Below are positions 18,668 through 28,049 of a DNA stretch of 43,499 nt, in pieces. The notes beneath the pieces were generated by a model. The model was not told where the DNA came from and searched no databases. It saw only the letters and a program-made list of their open reading frames with translations. The position numbers were made by a program, and so were the translations under genes. This stretch comes from an uncultured Bacteroidales bacterium (GTDB taxonomy: Bacteria > Bacteroidota > Bacteroidia > Bacteroidales > UBA932), in assembly GCA_934695325.1 (NCBI GenBank), contig CAKUVD010000016.1, positions 1 through 43,499 of the forward strand, given 5' to 3'. Position 1 is the stretch's first letter. Every line of letters begins with the position of its first letter.

Positions 18668-19879
18668 ATGAAAAAATATATAATATTAGTGGCAATGGCA
18701 CTTGTGATATCTGCAAGTGCCTGCCAGAACGACAAGTATATCGCCAACGTCACAGACCTCAGGCTTGTACGCATAGATCCTGGAAGCGGATACTCCGGCG
18801 GGATTGTGAAGGTTCTCGGACGGAATTTCAGCGATAAGGCGAAAGAGAATATTGTCCTGGTCGGAGGCAAGCAGGCAAAGGTCCTGGATGCGAATCAATG
18901 GGATCTTACCATAGTCCTTCCTGAAAATGAGCCTGGCGAATACGATGTGCAGGTTTCCGCTCCTGCGGGAGAGGCGGCAGGCATAAAGTTCCTATACAAG
19001 GAGAAGCCCGAACATATCTATCTGGCGTCGATATATGCAGGAAAGGCCGGGACCAATTCCACTGAAGATGGTGTAGGGACTGCAGCGCTGCTGTCATTCC
19101 CGGAAGGACTGATTCCTGCAGGCAATGACAGCTGGTATATTCTCCAGAGGGGTAATTTTGCTGTTCGCCGTATGGATGCCTTTGGGAAGATAACGACGGT
19201 GAATACCACGGGGACAGCTCTCAGCCATCCTTGGCACGGTGCGATGTCGCCTTCCGGTGAATTGTACTTCTGTAACAAGAGTTCGAATCTGTTGGTGAAG
19301 ATGAACAATGCGGGGGTGGTATCGACGGTCTCGGGACTCACGCTTAAGGATCCTATGGCTGTGACATTCGGCCCTGACGGCTTCGGATATCTGGCGAATA
19401 GGGGAACTGACGGCGGACAGGTGATAAAGTTCAAGGATGATGCTGTCGTGAAGACATATGGGGCCCCGATGCCTACGTGCGTGTCAGTGGATGCCGCGGG
19501 GCGTGTCCTTATCGGAACCAACAGCTCGGGCTATCTATATATGTTGGATAAGGATGGCAATATCTCGAAGATTGCCGGCGAGGGCAATGTGAAAGGAGAC
19601 AAGGGTGACGGAGTCCCTGGGGACCTGATCGACAAGAGCACGATAGGTATGGTAAACGGGATATGGTGCGCTAAGGACGGTGCGGTATATTTCTGCGATG
19701 TTACTGCATTGTCGGTCAGAAAGCTTACCCCTGATTCGGAGGGCGATTACTCTAAGGGTCGTCTGGAAACGATTTGCTCGGGATTTTATCCTTCAGATAT
19801 TGTTGTTTCGGAGGATTGTTCGAAAATTTTCGTAACTTCAGCGACAACGCACACCATCAGACTCATAGAAATCATCTAG
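18668..19879 (+). CDS. Surface lipoprotein with one TIG domain and NHL repeats
   Basis: This 403-residue lipoprotein (Cys19 in ISASACQNDKY) is a shorter version of the gene before it. It has one TIG domain (about 30-105, IDPGSGYSGGIVKVLGRNFS) followed by an NHL-like propeller (about 115-403, with YLASIYAGKAGTNSTEDGVG and AKDGAVYFCDVTALSVRKL). The shared order, the repeated DxxGDYSKGxxxT-type motif and adjacency (six-base gap) suggest a tandem duplication with loss of two TIG domains. A glycan-binding role is inferred from family and operon. It overlaps nothing and is followed after one base by the sigma factor gene. Confidence 0.83.
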   Translation: MKKYIILVAMALVISASACQNDKYIANVTDLRLVRIDPGSGYSGGIVKVLGRNFSDKAKENIVLVGGKQAKVLDANQWDLTIVLPENEPGEYDVQVSAPAGEAAGIKFLYKEKPEHIYLASIYAGKAGTNSTEDGVGTAALLSFPEGLIPAGNDSWYILQRGNFAVRRMDAFGKITTVNTTGTALSHPWHGAMSPSGELYFCNKSSNLLVKMNNAGVVSTVSGLTLKDPMAVTFGPDGFGYLANRGTDGGQVIKFKDDAVVKTYGAPMPTCVSVDAAGRVLIGTNSSGYLYMLDKDGNISKIAGEGNVKGDKGDGVPGDLIDKSTIGMVNGIWCAKDGAVYFCDVTALSVRKLTPDSEGDYSKGRLETICSGFYPSDIVVSEDCSKIFVTSATTHTIRLIEII

Positions 19880-19880
19880 G

Positions 19881-20405
19881 ATGACAGAGAAAAATCTGGT
19901 CGGCAGACTTAGACGCGGTGACAAGGCTAGTTTCGACGAGCTATTCAACAGGTACTTTGAGCAGTGCTTCTCCTATGCGGTATCACTGCTCAAGGATCCT
20001 GATGCCGCAGAGGATGTTGTTCAGAATGTGTTTCTGAAGCTGTGGCTCGGAAGAGAACGTCTGGATGCCTCTCGGCCGTTCAGAAACTATCTCCTGGCAG
20101 CCGTGAGAAATGAATCTGTGAGCCAGCTTCGTGCCAGGTTTGCTGCCGGAAGGGAGCAGATGCCAGCTTCAGACCTTGTGGATGAAACTCAGAATGTGCT
20201 GAATGTCATATCCGCATCTGAGATTGATGCCACTATCTCCAATGCTGTGAGTCGTCTTCCCGAAAAACGCAGGGCGGTGTTCGAGAAACGCAGGATTGAG
20301 GGCAAGAGCATTGATCAGATTGCAGAGGAGATGGGGCTCTCACCGAAGACAGTGGAACGGCACCTGACACTAGCTATGAAGGATTTGCGCCATATGATAT
20401 CATAA
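19881..20405 (+). CDS. ECF (group 4) sigma-70 factor
   Basis: This 174-residue RNA polymerase sigma factor has region 2 at about 8-76 (FDELFNRYFEQCFSYAVSLL then DAAEDVVQNVFLKLW) and region 4 at about 122-172 (AVSRLPEKRRAVFEKRRIEG then a helix-turn-helix IDQIAEEMGLSPKTVERHL). Such factors in Bacteroidales drive Sus operons after release by a FecR anti-sigma factor. Here it sits seventh in the operon, one base after the TIG/NHL gene, whereas the FecR gene is first. The pair would therefore be co-transcribed but widely separated. It presumably activates this operon, though no target promoter could be recognised. Confidence 0.94.
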   Translation: MTEKNLVGRLRRGDKASFDELFNRYFEQCFSYAVSLLKDPDAAEDVVQNVFLKLWLGRERLDASRPFRNYLLAAVRNESVSQLRARFAAGREQMPASDLVDETQNVLNVISASEIDATISNAVSRLPEKRRAVFEKRRIEGKSIDQIAEEMGLSPKTVERHLTLAMKDLRHMIS

Positions 20406-20416
20406 AATTAGATAAT

Positions 20417-21673
20417 ATGCTTTCATTACCATTGATTCTGGCGGTGCTGCTGCAGGTGCAGCCGATGCGGATGCTCAGGGAAGACCCCGACAGGGCTGGG
20501 GTGAACACTCATACCTACGAATTCCGGGACATTCCTGGGACACCGGCTCCAAAGGGCTATAGACCGGTGTATATCAGCCATTATGGACGTCACGGCTCAC
20601 GCACTGACTGGGGATTGTCAAACTATACCTATGTGGTGGATATCCTGGATAAGGCGGACAGCGCAGGCATATTGACTCCGGAAGGGGATTCGCTTCTGCA
20701 GGAGGCCAGAATCGTGGCGGAGGTGCATCGTGGTGCCAACGGGCATCTCACACGGCTCGGCGAGAAGGAGCACCGCTTGATTGCGGAAAGGATGTACAGA
20801 CACTATCCTGAGGTCTTCAGGAAAGGCGGCAAGGTGGTGCGCGTGGAGTCCAGTACGGTTCACCGCTGCCTGGTGAGTATGGCCAGCTTTACGGGGGAAC
20901 TGGCACGTCTCCAGCCTGATCTGCAGATAGAAATGGACAGCGACGATGTGATAATGGGCTATATCAGCAACGGGGCTTCTGACGAGCATCGCAGGATTTC
21001 AGAAGGTATGCTGAAACCGTTGAGGGAGCGGCCTGAAGATACCGTTCTGGTGCTGGAGAGGCTGTTCACTGACCCTGCTGCAGGAAAGTGCATCGCCGGT
21101 GGTGATGTGAAACGCCTTCAAGAGAAAATCTGGTGCGTCGCCAGGGTGGCACGCTCTTCTGGAATAAGTTCGGATGTATATAGGCATCTGCCATACGATG
21201 TCATTTATAAGTGGTGGGACTATAGTAACCGTGAACTGTATATCAGGCACGGCAATTCTGTCGAGTTCGGCAAGGAAAGGATGAAGAGGACAGAGCCGCT
21301 GGTCAATGACATTGTCACGAAAGCCGATGAGGCTCTTTCCACAGGGCGCTATGCCGCAGACTTGAAGTTCGGGCACGACTATCCGCTTATGGCGCTCGCA
21401 GGATTTCTGCATCTGAGCGGAGTGGGCGACACGATGTCTTTCGATGAGATTCCTGTGAAGTGGAACGATCCTATGAACATCCCGTTCGCCTCCAATCTGC
21501 AGATGATATTCTACAGAAGCCGCAGGTCTCCTGATGTGCTGGTGAAGTTCGTCTATAATGACGAGGAACGTACCATAGCCGAGCTTTCACCGGTGTCGGG
21601 AGTCTATTACCGTTGGGAAGATGTCAAGGATTTCATAAGAAGCCGAAAGTCCTCGCCGGCACACCTAAAATGA
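20417..21673 (+). CDS. Histidine acid phosphatase, probably exported
   Basis: This 418-residue phosphatase belongs to the histidine phosphatase superfamily, branch 2, which includes phytases and inositol polyphosphate phosphatases. The nucleophile motif RHGSR is at residues 58-62 (His59), and the acid motif HD is at 320-321 (FGHDYPLMAL). A short hydrophobic N terminus (MLSLPLILAVLLQVQ) could be a signal peptide, which would place it in the periplasm. It follows the sigma gene by 11 bases and is the last gene of the second Sus operon. Together with the NAGPA gene it suggests phosphate removal from glycans; a plain phytase or scavenging phosphatase is the alternative. Confidence 0.85.
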   Translation: MLSLPLILAVLLQVQPMRMLREDPDRAGVNTHTYEFRDIPGTPAPKGYRPVYISHYGRHGSRTDWGLSNYTYVVDILDKADSAGILTPEGDSLLQEARIVAEVHRGANGHLTRLGEKEHRLIAERMYRHYPEVFRKGGKVVRVESSTVHRCLVSMASFTGELARLQPDLQIEMDSDDVIMGYISNGASDEHRRISEGMLKPLRERPEDTVLVLERLFTDPAAGKCIAGGDVKRLQEKIWCVARVARSSGISSDVYRHLPYDVIYKWWDYSNRELYIRHGNSVEFGKERMKRTEPLVNDIVTKADEALSTGRYAADLKFGHDYPLMALAGFLHLSGVGDTMSFDEIPVKWNDPMNIPFASNLQMIFYRSRRSPDVLVKFVYNDEERTIAELSPVSGVYYRWEDVKDFIRSRKSSPAHLK

Positions 21674-21700
21674 TTTTGTAAAAATATTGCGGTTCCGCAT

Positions 21701-21732
21701 TTTGGTAATGCCGTGGATTAGGAGTATATTTG
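21701..21732 (+). promoter_or_regulatory. Bacteroidota-type promoter of the purine cluster
   Basis: TTTG (21701-21704) and TATATTTG (21725-21732) are separated by 20 bases, matching the Bacteroidota consensus. Transcription would start near 21739, about 40 bases before purE. A small hairpin (TGCGG/CCGCA with a two-base loop, about 21688-21699) lies just upstream and may help end the preceding operon. I see no known purine riboswitch in the leader. Confidence 0.65.
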
Positions 21733-21777
21733 TGACGCTTTTGCAGAAAAGACACAGATATACTCTTAATCTTATAT

Positions 21778-22245
21778 ATGAAAGTCGGCATCATAATGGG
21801 CTCCACCAGTGACTATGAAGTTATGTCCGGAGCCGAAGAAATGCTCAAGTCCCTCGAAATCCCGTTCGAGAAAAAAGTCGTGAGCGCACACAGGACACCT
21901 GACCTTATGTATGAATATGCTAAGACTGCGAAAGCACGCGGGATCAGCGTCATCATCGCCGGAGCCGGCGGAGCGGCGCATCTGCCTGGAATGGTAGCCG
22001 CTATGACCACACTTCCCGTAATCGGAGTCCCGGTGAAATCCAGAGCGCTTAACGGTCTCGACTCGCTTCTGTCCATTGTCCAGATGCCAGGCGGAGTGCC
22101 TGTCGCCACGGTCGCAATAAACGGCGCCAAGAATGCGGCACTTATAGCGGCATCCATACTTGCGCTCCAGGATGACGGCGTCGCACAGAGACTGGAGAAA
22201 TTCCGACAAGACCAGACGGATTCCGTACTCAAGGCTGAAATCTAA
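21778..22245 (+). CDS. purE: N5-carboxyaminoimidazole ribonucleotide mutase (class I PurE)
   Basis: This 155-residue cytosolic enzyme moves the carboxyl group of N5-CAIR to carbon 4, giving CAIR, in the purine pathway. The class I signature is clear: [13 protein letters not shown] at the N terminus, SAHRTPD (residues about 41-47) and [20 protein letters not shown] in the middle. It is normal in length. The neighbour purK makes its substrate, which is the usual pairing and supports the mutase rather than the class II carboxylase role. It is the first gene of the purine cluster, about 40 bases below a good promoter. Confidence 0.97.
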   Translation: MKVGIIMGSTSDYEVMSGAEEMLKSLEIPFEKKVVSAHRTPDLMYEYAKTAKARGISVIIAGAGGAAHLPGMVAAMTTLPVIGVPVKSRALNGLDSLLSIVQMPGGVPVATVAINGAKNAALIAASILALQDDGVAQRLEKFRQDQTDSVLKAEI

Positions 22246-22271
22246 GCGGGAATCCCCAAAAATCTTAACAA

Positions 22272-23567
22272 ATGACAAAAAGAATCGGCATAATCGGAGG
22301 TGGGCAGCTCGGTCTTATGATCGCGGAGGCGGCGCACCGCCAAGGTGCATTCGTATATGCGCTCGACCCTTCCCCGGATGCCCCTGCGTTCGCAGAATGC
22401 GATGGACACATTGTCGCCGCTTACGATGACCTTACGGCATTGGAACAGCTTGGCGACAAGACTGATGTCCTGACTTATGAATTCGAAAACGTGCCTGGCG
22501 ACATTCTGCGCCATCTCGAAGGCAAATACAATATACCGCAAGGCATAGCGCCCCTGTTCGACTCTCAGGATCGTCTGCGCGAGAAGAACAATGCCCGTCG
22601 CCACGGACTCCCGGTTCCGGACTATATCCCGCTGCCGGCGTGCTCGGCTGACGAGGACTGCGCCGAGGTACCTGAGGTCTCGGGTCAATGCGGATGTGAC
22701 AGCGCTTGCACTCGTCCGATGACAGATGCCGAGCGTTATGAGGAACTGAAGGATGCCGTGAAGATAATCGGAATGCCTTGCGTGCTGAAGACCAGGAGAC
22801 TTGGCTATGACGGCCACGGACAGGCGGTCATAAGAGAGGAAAAGGACATCGAAAAGGCTGCTGATATGCTCCGGGTTCCTTGCATACTGGAGGCATTCGT
22901 CCCGTTCGACTATGAGTGCAGCGTCATAATGGTCAGTGACGGCGAGCACACGATTCATTTCCCGATTGGACGCAATGTCCACAAGAGCGGGATACTGGAC
23001 CTCTGCATTGTCCCGGCTGAGACTCTCTATGACGGAGACGGGGAAGTGCCGACGTCACTATGCACCCGCATCGTCAATGCCTGCGAACATTTTATGGAGG
23101 GGTGCGGATATAAGGGGATACTGGCGATAGAGCTGTTCGTAAAGGGCAATGACTTCATATTCAATGAAATGGCTCCGAGGCCTCACAACAGCGGGCACTA
23201 TACGATAGAGGGATGCACTTCGTCCCAGTATGATGAACTCTGCTGGTTCCTGCTCGGAAAACCATTGGAACAGCCGCGCCTGAAGGCTCCTGTGGTGATG
23301 AAGAACATTCTGGGGCAGGACCTTGAGTCCGTGTGGAAAATCATTGACACAGCCTGTGCCGGGCACTGGCAGAATCCTGCATTGACTCCCGTCTCGAACA
23401 CCGCAAGGCGCGATAATGCGTATTGCGGAGAAGCAGGCGAGGGCGTTTTCGTTCATATATACGGGAAGACGGTGTCTCGCCCGAAACGCAAGATGGCGCA
23501 TATCACCTATGTGCCGATGACATTGGCCCGCTTCGAGAGGGAATGGGCGGACAAGTTCGTTAAGTAA
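22272..23567 (+). CDS. purK: N5-carboxyaminoimidazole ribonucleotide synthase (PurK) with Cys-rich insert
   Basis: PurK is an ATP-grasp enzyme that joins bicarbonate to AIR using ATP, supplying PurE. The N terminus (IGIIGGGQLGLMIAEAAHRQ) and the glycine-rich loop RRLGYDGHGQ (about 175-184) are typical, as is FNEMAPRPHNSGHYTIEG near the active site. At 431 residues it is longer than usual (about 355-380). The extra length includes an insert at about 122-152 with cysteines at 124, 130, 140, 142 and 146, just before the ATP-grasp domain. The enzyme call is firm; the insert's purpose is unknown. It lies 26 bases after purE. Confidence 0.95.
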   Translation: MTKRIGIIGGGQLGLMIAEAAHRQGAFVYALDPSPDAPAFAECDGHIVAAYDDLTALEQLGDKTDVLTYEFENVPGDILRHLEGKYNIPQGIAPLFDSQDRLREKNNARRHGLPVPDYIPLPACSADEDCAEVPEVSGQCGCDSACTRPMTDAERYEELKDAVKIIGMPCVLKTRRLGYDGHGQAVIREEKDIEKAADMLRVPCILEAFVPFDYECSVIMVSDGEHTIHFPIGRNVHKSGILDLCIVPAETLYDGDGEVPTSLCTRIVNACEHFMEGCGYKGILAIELFVKGNDFIFNEMAPRPHNSGHYTIEGCTSSQYDELCWFLLGKPLEQPRLKAPVVMKNILGQDLESVWKIIDTACAGHWQNPALTPVSNTARRDNAYCGEAGEGVFVHIYGKTVSRPKRKMAHITYVPMTLARFEREWADKFVK

Positions 23568-23588
23568 GAATTGACAAACAAATATAAA

Positions 23589-26500
23589 ATGGCAAACAAC
23601 TACCGGATTTTTGTTGAAAAGTATCCTGAATTCCAGGTTGAGGCCGCCAGTCTCAAGGCGGAGCTGAACGAGAACCTTCAGCTGAACCTCCAGTCACTCA
23701 GGCTCTTGAATGTCTATGACCTGTTCGGCTTCACGCCGGAGCTTCTCGAGAAGAGCCGTTACAGCGTCTTCGGAGAGATCGTCACGGACAAGGTATCGGA
23801 CGAATGCGACCTGGCGGGAACCAGATATATTGCCGTGGAGTACCTTCCAGGGCAGTTCGACCAGAGAGCGGCATCCGCAGTGGACTGCGTGCACCTGATC
23901 GACCCGAAAGCAGATGTCCGCATCAAGAGCTCGAAGCTGATCATCCTGGCGGGAGACACCGACGATGAGACCCTCGCAAGGATCAGGCATTATTATATCA
24001 ATGCTGTGGAATCCAGGGAGAAGGACCTGAGCAAGCTTACGGATGCAGAGGCTGCCGCCGTGAAGCCTGTACCTGTATTGGACGGGTTTACGAAGATGAC
24101 TGACGCCGACCTGGAGCCGTTCTGCCATAAGATGGGGCTGGCGATGAATGCCGATGACCTCCGCGAGGTGGTGAAGTATTTCACACAGGAAGGCCGCGAC
24201 CCTAACGAGACGGAACTCCGTATCCTGGATACATACTGGAGCGACCATTGCCGCCACACCACATTCACCACAGAGCTTGAGGAGACAGGCGTCGAGGAGT
24301 CCTTTATGAAGGAGGAAATCGACGGCACGCTGAAGCTGTATCTAAAGATGAGAAAGGAGCTCGGACGTGAGAACAAGGGCTTGAACCTTATGGATATGGC
24401 CACCATCGGCGGACGCTATCTGCGCAAGGCGGGTCTGCTCGACGATATGGAGGTCAGCGAAGAGAACAATGCCTGCAGCATCTATGTGGACGTGGACGTG
24501 GACGGAAAGTTGGAGAAATGGCTGCTGATGTTCAAGAACGAGACCCACAACCATCCTACCGAGATCGAGCCGTTCGGAGGCGCAGCCACTTGTCTTGGTG
24601 GTGCCATACGTGACCCTCTTTCAGGACGCTCATACGTCTATCAGGCGATGCGTGTGACTGGTGCCGGAGATATCTGGAAGCCTGTATCAGAGACGCTTCA
24701 GGGAAAGCTTCCTCAGCGTGTCATCACGAAGAAGGCGGCTCACGGATACTCCAGCTATGGAAACCAGATAGGTCTCGCCACCACCCACGTTCGTGAAATC
24801 TATGACGAGGGATATACCGCAAAGCGTCTGGAAGTGGGCGCCGTCGTAGGTGCGGTGAAGGCTGACAAGGTGCGCCGCGAGTCTCCTGTCCCTGGAGATG
24901 TGGTCCTGCTTCTCGGCGGGCGGACAGGCCGCGACGGTATCGGAGGAGCGACAGGCTCGTCCAAGGAACATACGGAGGAGTCTCTGGAGACCTGCGGAAG
25001 CGAGGTTCAGAAAGGAAACGCTCCTGAGGAGAGAAAACTTCAGAGGCTGTTCCGCCGTCCGGAAGTGACAAGGCTCATAAAGAAGTCCAATGACTTCGGC
25101 GCCGGCGGAGTGAGCGTAGCCATAGGCGAGCTTACAGACGGTCTGGACATCTATCTCGACAGAGTCCCTGTGAAATATAATGGACTGAACGCCACCGAGC
25201 TTGCCATCAGCGAGTCTCAGGAGAGAATGTCAGTGGTGGTCGAGGCTAAGGACGAGAAAGAATTTATGGAATACTGCCACAGCGAGAACATTGAAGTGAC
25301 CCACGTGGCAGATGTGACTGACACAGAACGTATGAGGATGTTCTACGGCGGAAAGGTCGTAGCGGATCTTCAGAGAAAGTTCATCGACAGCGCCGGCGCC
25401 AAGCATTATGCGAAAGCCGAGATTGCCGCTGTCGAGGAGCGAAATCCTTTCGCGAGGGAAGTGAAAGGCGAGACATTGAAAGAGAAGATTCTTAATAACC
25501 TCAGCGATGCCAATGTGGTGAGCCAGAAAGGCCTTATCGAGATGTTCGACTCCACTATCGGACGCTCGACCGTGCTGATGCCTTATGGCGGAGAGCTTCA
25601 GCTTACAGAGACGCAGGTATCTGTCCAGAAGCTCCCGACTGACGGATACACCGATACCGCCAGCATGATGGCCTTCGGCTTCAACCCGGTCATTTCCAAG
25701 TGGAGCCCTTACCACGGAGCGGCATATTCGATGGTCGAGGCCTGCGCCAAGGTTGTGGCTGCCGGCGGCCGTTACGAGAAGATGAGATTCTCCTGCCAGG
25801 AGTATTTCGAGAGGATGACTCACGACCCTAAGGTATGGGGCAAGCCGATGAGCGCCCTGCTAGGTTCCCTGAAGATGCAGATCGCCCTCGGCCTTCCGTC
25901 TATCGGCGGCAAGGACTCGATGAGCGGTACCTTCGAGCATATCAACGTCCCTCCTACATTGATCTCCTTCGGTATCACCACTGTCAATGCCAATAAAGTC
26001 ATCTCGCCTGAACTGAAGTGGGAGGGCAACAGGCTCTGGCTTGTAAAGCATACTCCGCTTAAGAATTATATGCCTGATGTCGAGCAGCTTAAGAAGAACT
26101 GGGCTTTCGTTGAGGCGCAGATTGAGAGCGGTAATGCGGTGTCTGCGTGGGCCGTCGGATTCGGCGGCGTGGCTGAGGGACTCTGCAAAATGTCATTCGG
26201 AAACTCCTTCGGAGTGGATGTCAATGTCCCTGAGTCCGACCTGTTCGACTATGGCTACGGCTCCATCATACTCGAGACGGAGGCTGACATTGACTTCGAG
26301 AATGCGCAGTTCCTCGGGACCGTTACTGCCGGTGTCAATGATTCTGTACGTATCAATGGCAAGAACATTTCTATGGAGGCTCTCGTGGAGAGCGCATTCG
26401 GCCGCTATGAGAAGGTATATCCTGCTACAAGCGTCCCTGATATGAAGCGTCAGCTGCCTAAGGGAATGGATGGCGTCAAGCCGTTCAAGGCCAAGAAGGC

Positions 26501-27335
26501 GGATCTTAAATACAAGGGCGAGAAAATCGCCGAACCGGTGGCATATCTTCCGGTGTTCCCTGGAACCAACTGCGACTACGATACGGCCAAGGCATTCCGC
26601 AAGGCCGGAGCGAAGGTGAAGATGAGCGTGTTCCGTAACCTTACCGAGCAGGACGTGTTCGACTCCATAGATGAAATGAAGAAGAACATTGACGAGTGCC
26701 AGATACTTATGTTCTGCGGTGGATTCTCTGCGGGAGACGAGCCTGACGGAAGCGGGAAATTCATAGCCAATGTGCTTAACAATGAGAAGATTGCCTCTGC
26801 CATCGAGGCTCTTATCGCACGCGGCGGACTTATCCTCGGAATATGCAACGGATTCCAGGCTCTCGTAAAGTCCGGGCTTCTTCCTTATGGACATCTCGGA
26901 TGCGTCACCAAGGATTCTCCGACATTGTTCAGGAATGATATCAACAGGCATATCTCACAGATTGCACTGACTCGTGTGGCAAGCGTGAACTCTCCTTGGC
27001 TCGCCGGTATGCAGGTCGGCGACACTTACGCCATACCTGTAAGCCACGGAGAGGGAAAGTTCGTTGTCAATGAAGAGCTTGCGAAAGAGCTATTCGAGAA
27101 TGGCCAGGTGGCCTTCCAGTATGCCGAGCCTGTGGACGAGTGCGTGACAATGCAGTCTCCTGACAATCCTAACGGTTCTTATTACGCCATCGAGGGCATA
27201 ATAAGCAAGAACGGCCAGATTCTCGGAAAGATGGGGCACTCGGAGCGTTATGAGAACAACCTGTTCAAGAACATTGAGGCTAATCTGGAGCAGCCGCTCT
27301 TCGAGAATGCTGTAAAATACTTCAGGGGAGAATGA
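23589..27335 (+). CDS. purL: Phosphoribosylformylglycinamidine synthase, large fused form
   Basis: This 1248-residue enzyme converts FGAR to FGAM with glutamine and ATP. It is the large single-chain type, which joins synthetase and glutaminase. An N-terminal PurS-like region is followed by the linker and the first synthetase half (with SDHCRHTTF and MFKNETHNHPTEIEPFGGAA), the second half (LPSIGGKDSMSGTFE), and a C-terminal class I glutamine amidotransferase. In the last, Cys1086 in LGICNGFQ is the nucleophile and SHGEGKF contains the triad His. The ATG at 23589 (MANNYRIF) is preferred over the upstream in-frame TTG at 23571. It overlaps purC by four bases (ATGA). Confidence 0.97.
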   Translation: MANNYRIFVEKYPEFQVEAASLKAELNENLQLNLQSLRLLNVYDLFGFTPELLEKSRYSVFGEIVTDKVSDECDLAGTRYIAVEYLPGQFDQRAASAVDCVHLIDPKADVRIKSSKLIILAGDTDDETLARIRHYYINAVESREKDLSKLTDAEAAAVKPVPVLDGFTKMTDADLEPFCHKMGLAMNADDLREVVKYFTQEGRDPNETELRILDTYWSDHCRHTTFTTELEETGVEESFMKEEIDGTLKLYLKMRKELGRENKGLNLMDMATIGGRYLRKAGLLDDMEVSEENNACSIYVDVDVDGKLEKWLLMFKNETHNHPTEIEPFGGAATCLGGAIRDPLSGRSYVYQAMRVTGAGDIWKPVSETLQGKLPQRVITKKAAHGYSSYGNQIGLATTHVREIYDEGYTAKRLEVGAVVGAVKADKVRRESPVPGDVVLLLGGRTGRDGIGGATGSSKEHTEESLETCGSEVQKGNAPEERKLQRLFRRPEVTRLIKKSNDFGAGGVSVAIGELTDGLDIYLDRVPVKYNGLNATELAISESQERMSVVVEAKDEKEFMEYCHSENIEVTHVADVTDTERMRMFYGGKVVADLQRKFIDSAGAKHYAKAEIAAVEERNPFAREVKGETLKEKILNNLSDANVVSQKGLIEMFDSTIGRSTVLMPYGGELQLTETQVSVQKLPTDGYTDTASMMAFGFNPVISKWSPYHGAAYSMVEACAKVVAAGGRYEKMRFSCQEYFERMTHDPKVWGKPMSALLGSLKMQIALGLPSIGGKDSMSGTFEHINVPPTLISFGITTVNANKVISPELKWEGNRLWLVKHTPLKNYMPDVEQLKKNWAFVEAQIESGNAVSAWAVGFGGVAEGLCKMSFGNSFGVDVNVPESDLFDYGYGSIILETEADIDFENAQFLGTVTAGVNDSVRINGKNISMEALVESAFGRYEKVYPATSVPDMKRQLPKGMDGVKPFKAKKADLKYKGEKIAEPVAYLPVFPGTNCDYDTAKAFRKAGAKVKMSVFRNLTEQDVFDSIDEMKKNIDECQILMFCGGFSAGDEPDGSGKFIANVLNNEKIASAIEALIARGGLILGICNGFQALVKSGLLPYGHLGCVTKDSPTLFRNDINRHISQIALTRVASVNSPWLAGMQVGDTYAIPVSHGEGKFVVNEELAKELFENGQVAFQYAEPVDECVTMQSPDNPNGSYYAIEGIISKNGQILGKMGHSERYENNLFKNIEANLEQPLFENAVKYFRGE

Positions 27336-28045
27336 TGGAGAAGACGCAGATGATACATAATGGCGTGTCCAAGAAGGTGTACGCTACGGATGAGCCAGAC
27401 AAGGTGATCATCCAGTACACCGACGCCATTACAGCATATTACAAGATAAAGAAGGCATTGATAAAGGATAAGGGTCTGTATTGCAATGCCATATCCAGCA
27501 AGGTGTTCGGAATCCTCGCCGCCGCGGGGGTGCCGGTGCACTTCATAGAGAAGGTATCCGACACTGAGCAGGTGTGCAGGAGAGTGGAATCCATTCCGCT
27601 GGAGGTCATTGTCCGGAACGTGATAGCCGGCTCGATGGCGCAGAGGCTCGGTATGGAGGAGGGAGTCATTCCGGCTGAGCCGGTGATCGACCTCTGCTAT
27701 AAAGAGGAGGATCTCGGCGAGCCGCTTATCAATGACAGTCACGCCCTGGCGCTGGGAATTGTCACCAAGGACGAGCTGGCGGAGATCTATCGTCTGACGA
27801 AGAAGGTCAATGCTGTCCTGACGCCTCTTTTTAGGAAGATAGGCATCACTCTGGTGGATTTCAAGATAGAGTTCGGACGTCTTCCGGACGGGACGATAAT
27901 CCTTTCAGACGACATAACTCCGGACAGCGCACGCTTCTGGGACATCGAGACCGGGATGAAGCTGGACAAAGACCGTTTCCGTCACGACAATGGTAAGGTC
28001 GGACAGGGATATAAGACTGTCTATGAAAGACTTATGGCTGAATGA
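27332..28045 (+). CDS. purC: SAICAR synthetase
   Basis: This 237-residue enzyme joins aspartate to CAIR with ATP to form SAICAR. Family features include the N-terminal KKVYATDEPDKVIIQYTDAI, the central PLEVIVRNVIAGSMAQRLGM and the C-terminal LVDFKIEFGR then LSDDITPDSARFWD. Length is normal. Its ATG overlaps the purL stop codon (ATGA), which implies translational coupling; a second ATG follows immediately. It is five bases before the chosen purF start. Confidence 0.97.
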   Translation: MMEKTQMIHNGVSKKVYATDEPDKVIIQYTDAITAYYKIKKALIKDKGLYCNAISSKVFGILAAAGVPVHFIEKVSDTEQVCRRVESIPLEVIVRNVIAGSMAQRLGMEEGVIPAEPVIDLCYKEEDLGEPLINDSHALALGIVTKDELAEIYRLTKKVNAVLTPLFRKIGITLVDFKIEFGRLPDGTIILSDDITPDSARFWDIETGMKLDKDRFRHDNGKVGQGYKTVYERLMAE

Positions 28046-28049
28046 CTAT

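Noticed and set aside
21673..21777. Purine riboswitch in the purE leader
   Set aside because: The gap of about 105 bases has a promoter and a leader of only about 40 bases, with no conserved three-way junction visible.
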